A DNA stretch of 7,126 bases, taken from positions 1-7,126 of the forward strand of contig CALYVE010000084.1 of assembly GCA_945492935.1 (NCBI GenBank). Reading direction: 5' to 3'. Positions within the stretch are counted from its first letter, which is position 1. The number at the start of each line of letters is the position of its first letter. This document shows, piece after piece, positions 5,662 to 7,126 of the stretch. The translations under genes were made by a program, and so were the position numbers. Source of the stretch: an uncultured Lachnospiraceae bacterium. Its GTDB lineage: Bacteria; Bacillota; Clostridia; Lachnospirales; Lachnospiraceae. The notes below the pieces were generated by a model. It made no database searches, was not told the DNA's origin, and saw only the letters and a list, made by a program, of their open reading frames with translations.

Positions 5662-7126
5662 TTATTCCACCAGCAACCAGTTTGCGCTATCAAATATATT
5701 ATCCTTCACATCATACCATTCGCCATCGCTTGTATCGAACACGTTGCCGTGATTCTCATCAAGACTCCACAAACGGGATGTTGTAATACGCTGCGGATGC
5801 GCATATTTTTCGTCGGAAGAAATCCGTTTTCCCGTAAACGGATTTGTAGGATGATCAATAAGGTCGCTCACAGCTAAGGTTGGGACATCCGCATTTGTCA
5901 TAAATTCGTCTGACACCTGATACTCTGTTGCCCCAAAATCCTTGACAAGCAATAACGGATTGAATATTTCGACGTCGATTCCGTTCTCAAAAAGCATAGA
6001 ATCAAAATGATCCAAGCCTCTTCCGTGATCGGATACAAGGATAATTCTTGTATTATCATATACATCATTTTCCTTTAGATACGCTATCCAATCTCCAATT
6101 GCTCTCAGTGCTGCGACATTTGTATGATAATGCGCCAATTGATTTTCTGTTTCTATTTTCATTTCCCGACCATCAATGATTCGTGCCTGTTGTTTCTCCA
6201 TTTCCGCTTCTACATGAACACCGTCAGAAGGGATATATTCCGGCGTTTTCAAAACAACCGGTTCATGCGTTGTACTGTTTTGAATCATCAGGAAGGTGTT
6301 TTGAGCGCTATCTTCAACCTTCGTCATATCCTTCAATGTCAAAAGTGTTGTATAGCAATTTGTAAATGCATCGCTAACCTGATACTTTGCCGAATCACCG
6401 CTTACGGTTCCTAAGTAACAGCCATTTCGATAGAGTCTTGTACGAATTGCCAATGGCATTGTTTTCATTATACTGTAATATCGGAAATTCGATTCCTGTT
6501 GCTGTTTATTGGATTTGACATCAAACATAAGCTTTCTGTCCGAATACGCCCCCTCCGTAATATATGCTTCAATTCCCTCATATCCGTCATAAATCGACAA
6601 GTCCGTATTCCACTGATAATTTGCATATGGAGGATCACATACGGTTACCTCGTAATCGTTTTGGGAAAACAGAACCGGTAACACGCGCAATGCTTCATTA
6701 TGCTTTTCCTCGAGCGACTCGTCCTTTCTCTCATTTATTGCTGACGGCGTATATTCGTAGCCACCAAACAATGCCGGTGTCGCAAAGTTCGTAGAGCCGC
6801 CAAAGGATAGTGTATTCGGATAATACGTAAATCCGGAATACGTTTCCTGAAGCTTTGGAAATTCCTCAAAAATGTATGGAATGTACGCACTAATGGAACG
6901 ATCCAGCATAAAGACAATAACATTTTTCCCATCTTTGCTGAGTGTAAACACTTCTTTTCCGGCCAGATTTCCCTGGTTTCTATCATACTCCCGCATTTCG
7001 GCAGCAACCGTTCTTGTATTTATCACACACATGACAGCCATGCAAAGCGTCATAATCCGGATTATCTGCTTGCCCCACGAGGATTTCCGGATTCCCAAAA
7101 ACACAAGAATGATAAACAAGCCGACA
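5662..7126 (-). CDS. Membrane-anchored sulfatase/LtaS-fold protein (5' partial)
   Basis: The frame is open to the right window edge, giving at least 487 residues with the N-terminus missing. The visible part starts in hydrophobic sequence (FIILVFLGI), then a basic loop and a second membrane segment (about IIRIMTLCMAVMCVI), followed by an extracellular domain of about 440 residues. That domain looks like the sulfatase/alkaline-phosphatase superfamily: KNVIVFMLDRS with a likely metal-binding Asp near residue 75, TNFATPALFGG near 112-122 where the nucleophilic Thr or Ser should lie, NSTTHEP near 283-289, and IILVSDHGRG near 361-370 with the conserved Asp-His pair. Members include LtaS-type phosphoglycerol transferases and phosphoethanolamine transferases; this one has Leu-Asp where LtaS has the Glu-Ser motif, so the exact reaction is open. 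It lies 135 bp before the fusion gene, behind which a new promoter begins. The context supports envelope polymer modification. Confidence 0.8.
   Translation of the reverse strand, partial: VGLFIILVFLGIRKSSWGKQIIRIMTLCMAVMCVINTRTVAAEMREYDRNQGNLAGKEVFTLSKDGKNVIVFMLDRSISAYIPYIFEEFPKLQETYSGFTYYPNTLSFGGSTNFATPALFGGYEYTPSAINERKDESLEEKHNEALRVLPVLFSQNDYEVTVCDPPYANYQWNTDLSIYDGYEGIEAYITEGAYSDRKLMFDVKSNKQQQESNFRYYSIMKTMPLAIRTRLYRNGCYLGTVSGDSAKYQVSDAFTNCYTTLLTLKDMTKVEDSAQNTFLMIQNSTTHEPVVLKTPEYIPSDGVHVEAEMEKQQARIIDGREMKIETENQLAHYHTNVAALRAIGDWIAYLKENDVYDNTRIILVSDHGRGLDHFDSMLFENGIDVEIFNPLLLVKDFGATEYQVSDEFMTNADVPTLAVSDLIDHPTNPFTGKRISSDEKYAHPQRITTSRLWSLDENHGNVFDTSDGEWYDVKDNIFDSANWLLVE

Noticed and set aside
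5345..5752. 135-residue + strand reading frame over the start of the fusion gene and the promoter region
   Set aside because: It lies opposite the strongly supported LicC-like domain and the sulfatase end, has no recognisable domain, and looks like a shadow frame.
7117..7119. TTG at 7119 as true start of the sulfatase-fold gene
   Set aside because: The frame stays open to the window edge and begins inside a membrane segment, so the gene is better read as cut by the window.

Overview
The window looks like part of a cell-surface polymer locus from a Gram-positive Firmicute, most likely a gut-type clostridium of the Lachnospiraceae kind. This rests on moderate-to-low GC, strong GGAGG-type ribosome binding sites, use of GTG and TTG starts, a consensus sigma-A promoter, and teichoic-acid-type genes (LicC-like, LicD, CDP-glycerol transferase, LtaS-like sulfatase fold). 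The taxon is an inference; nothing here fixes genus or species.

Layout, left to right. Bases 1-348 are 29 uninterrupted 12-bp repeat units. The first ten are in frame on the + strand and encode the Gln/Glu/Ser/Pro-rich tail of a gene that enters from the left. The next 19 all begin with TAA, so the array carries on past the gene's own stop codon with a stop in every unit. A perfect 15-bp stem with a 4-nt loop (349-382) follows and separates this gene from the convergent minus-strand genes. All other genes are on the minus strand. In transcription order they are: the C-terminal part of a membrane-anchored sulfatase/alkaline-phosphatase-fold protein (7126-5662, cut by the window edge); a promoter (TTGCCA, 17 bp, TATAAT at 5605-5577); then four closely spaced genes: a LicC-like nucleotidyltransferase fused to a CobD/HisC-like PLP enzyme (5526-3712), a LicD-family phosphotransferase (3674-2760), a CDP-glycerol glycerophosphotransferase-like protein (2735-1575) and a Gtf3/galactofuranosyltransferase-like glycosyltransferase (1502-432).

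How they may work together. The fusion protein has the parts both to make a small phosphorylated amine (PLP domain) and to activate it as a CDP derivative (LicC-like domain). LicD proteins transfer such phospho-head-groups onto sugars; the CDP-glycerol-type transferase would add polyol phosphate, and the last gene a sugar. The promoter and terminal hairpin suggest the four genes form one unit that decorates a secreted glycan or teichoic-acid-like polymer. The most interesting idea is that the PLP domain is a CobD-type phospho-amino-acid decarboxylase, for example Ser-P to phosphoethanolamine, which would make head-group supply independent of external choline or ethanolamine. That substrate is inferred, not shown.
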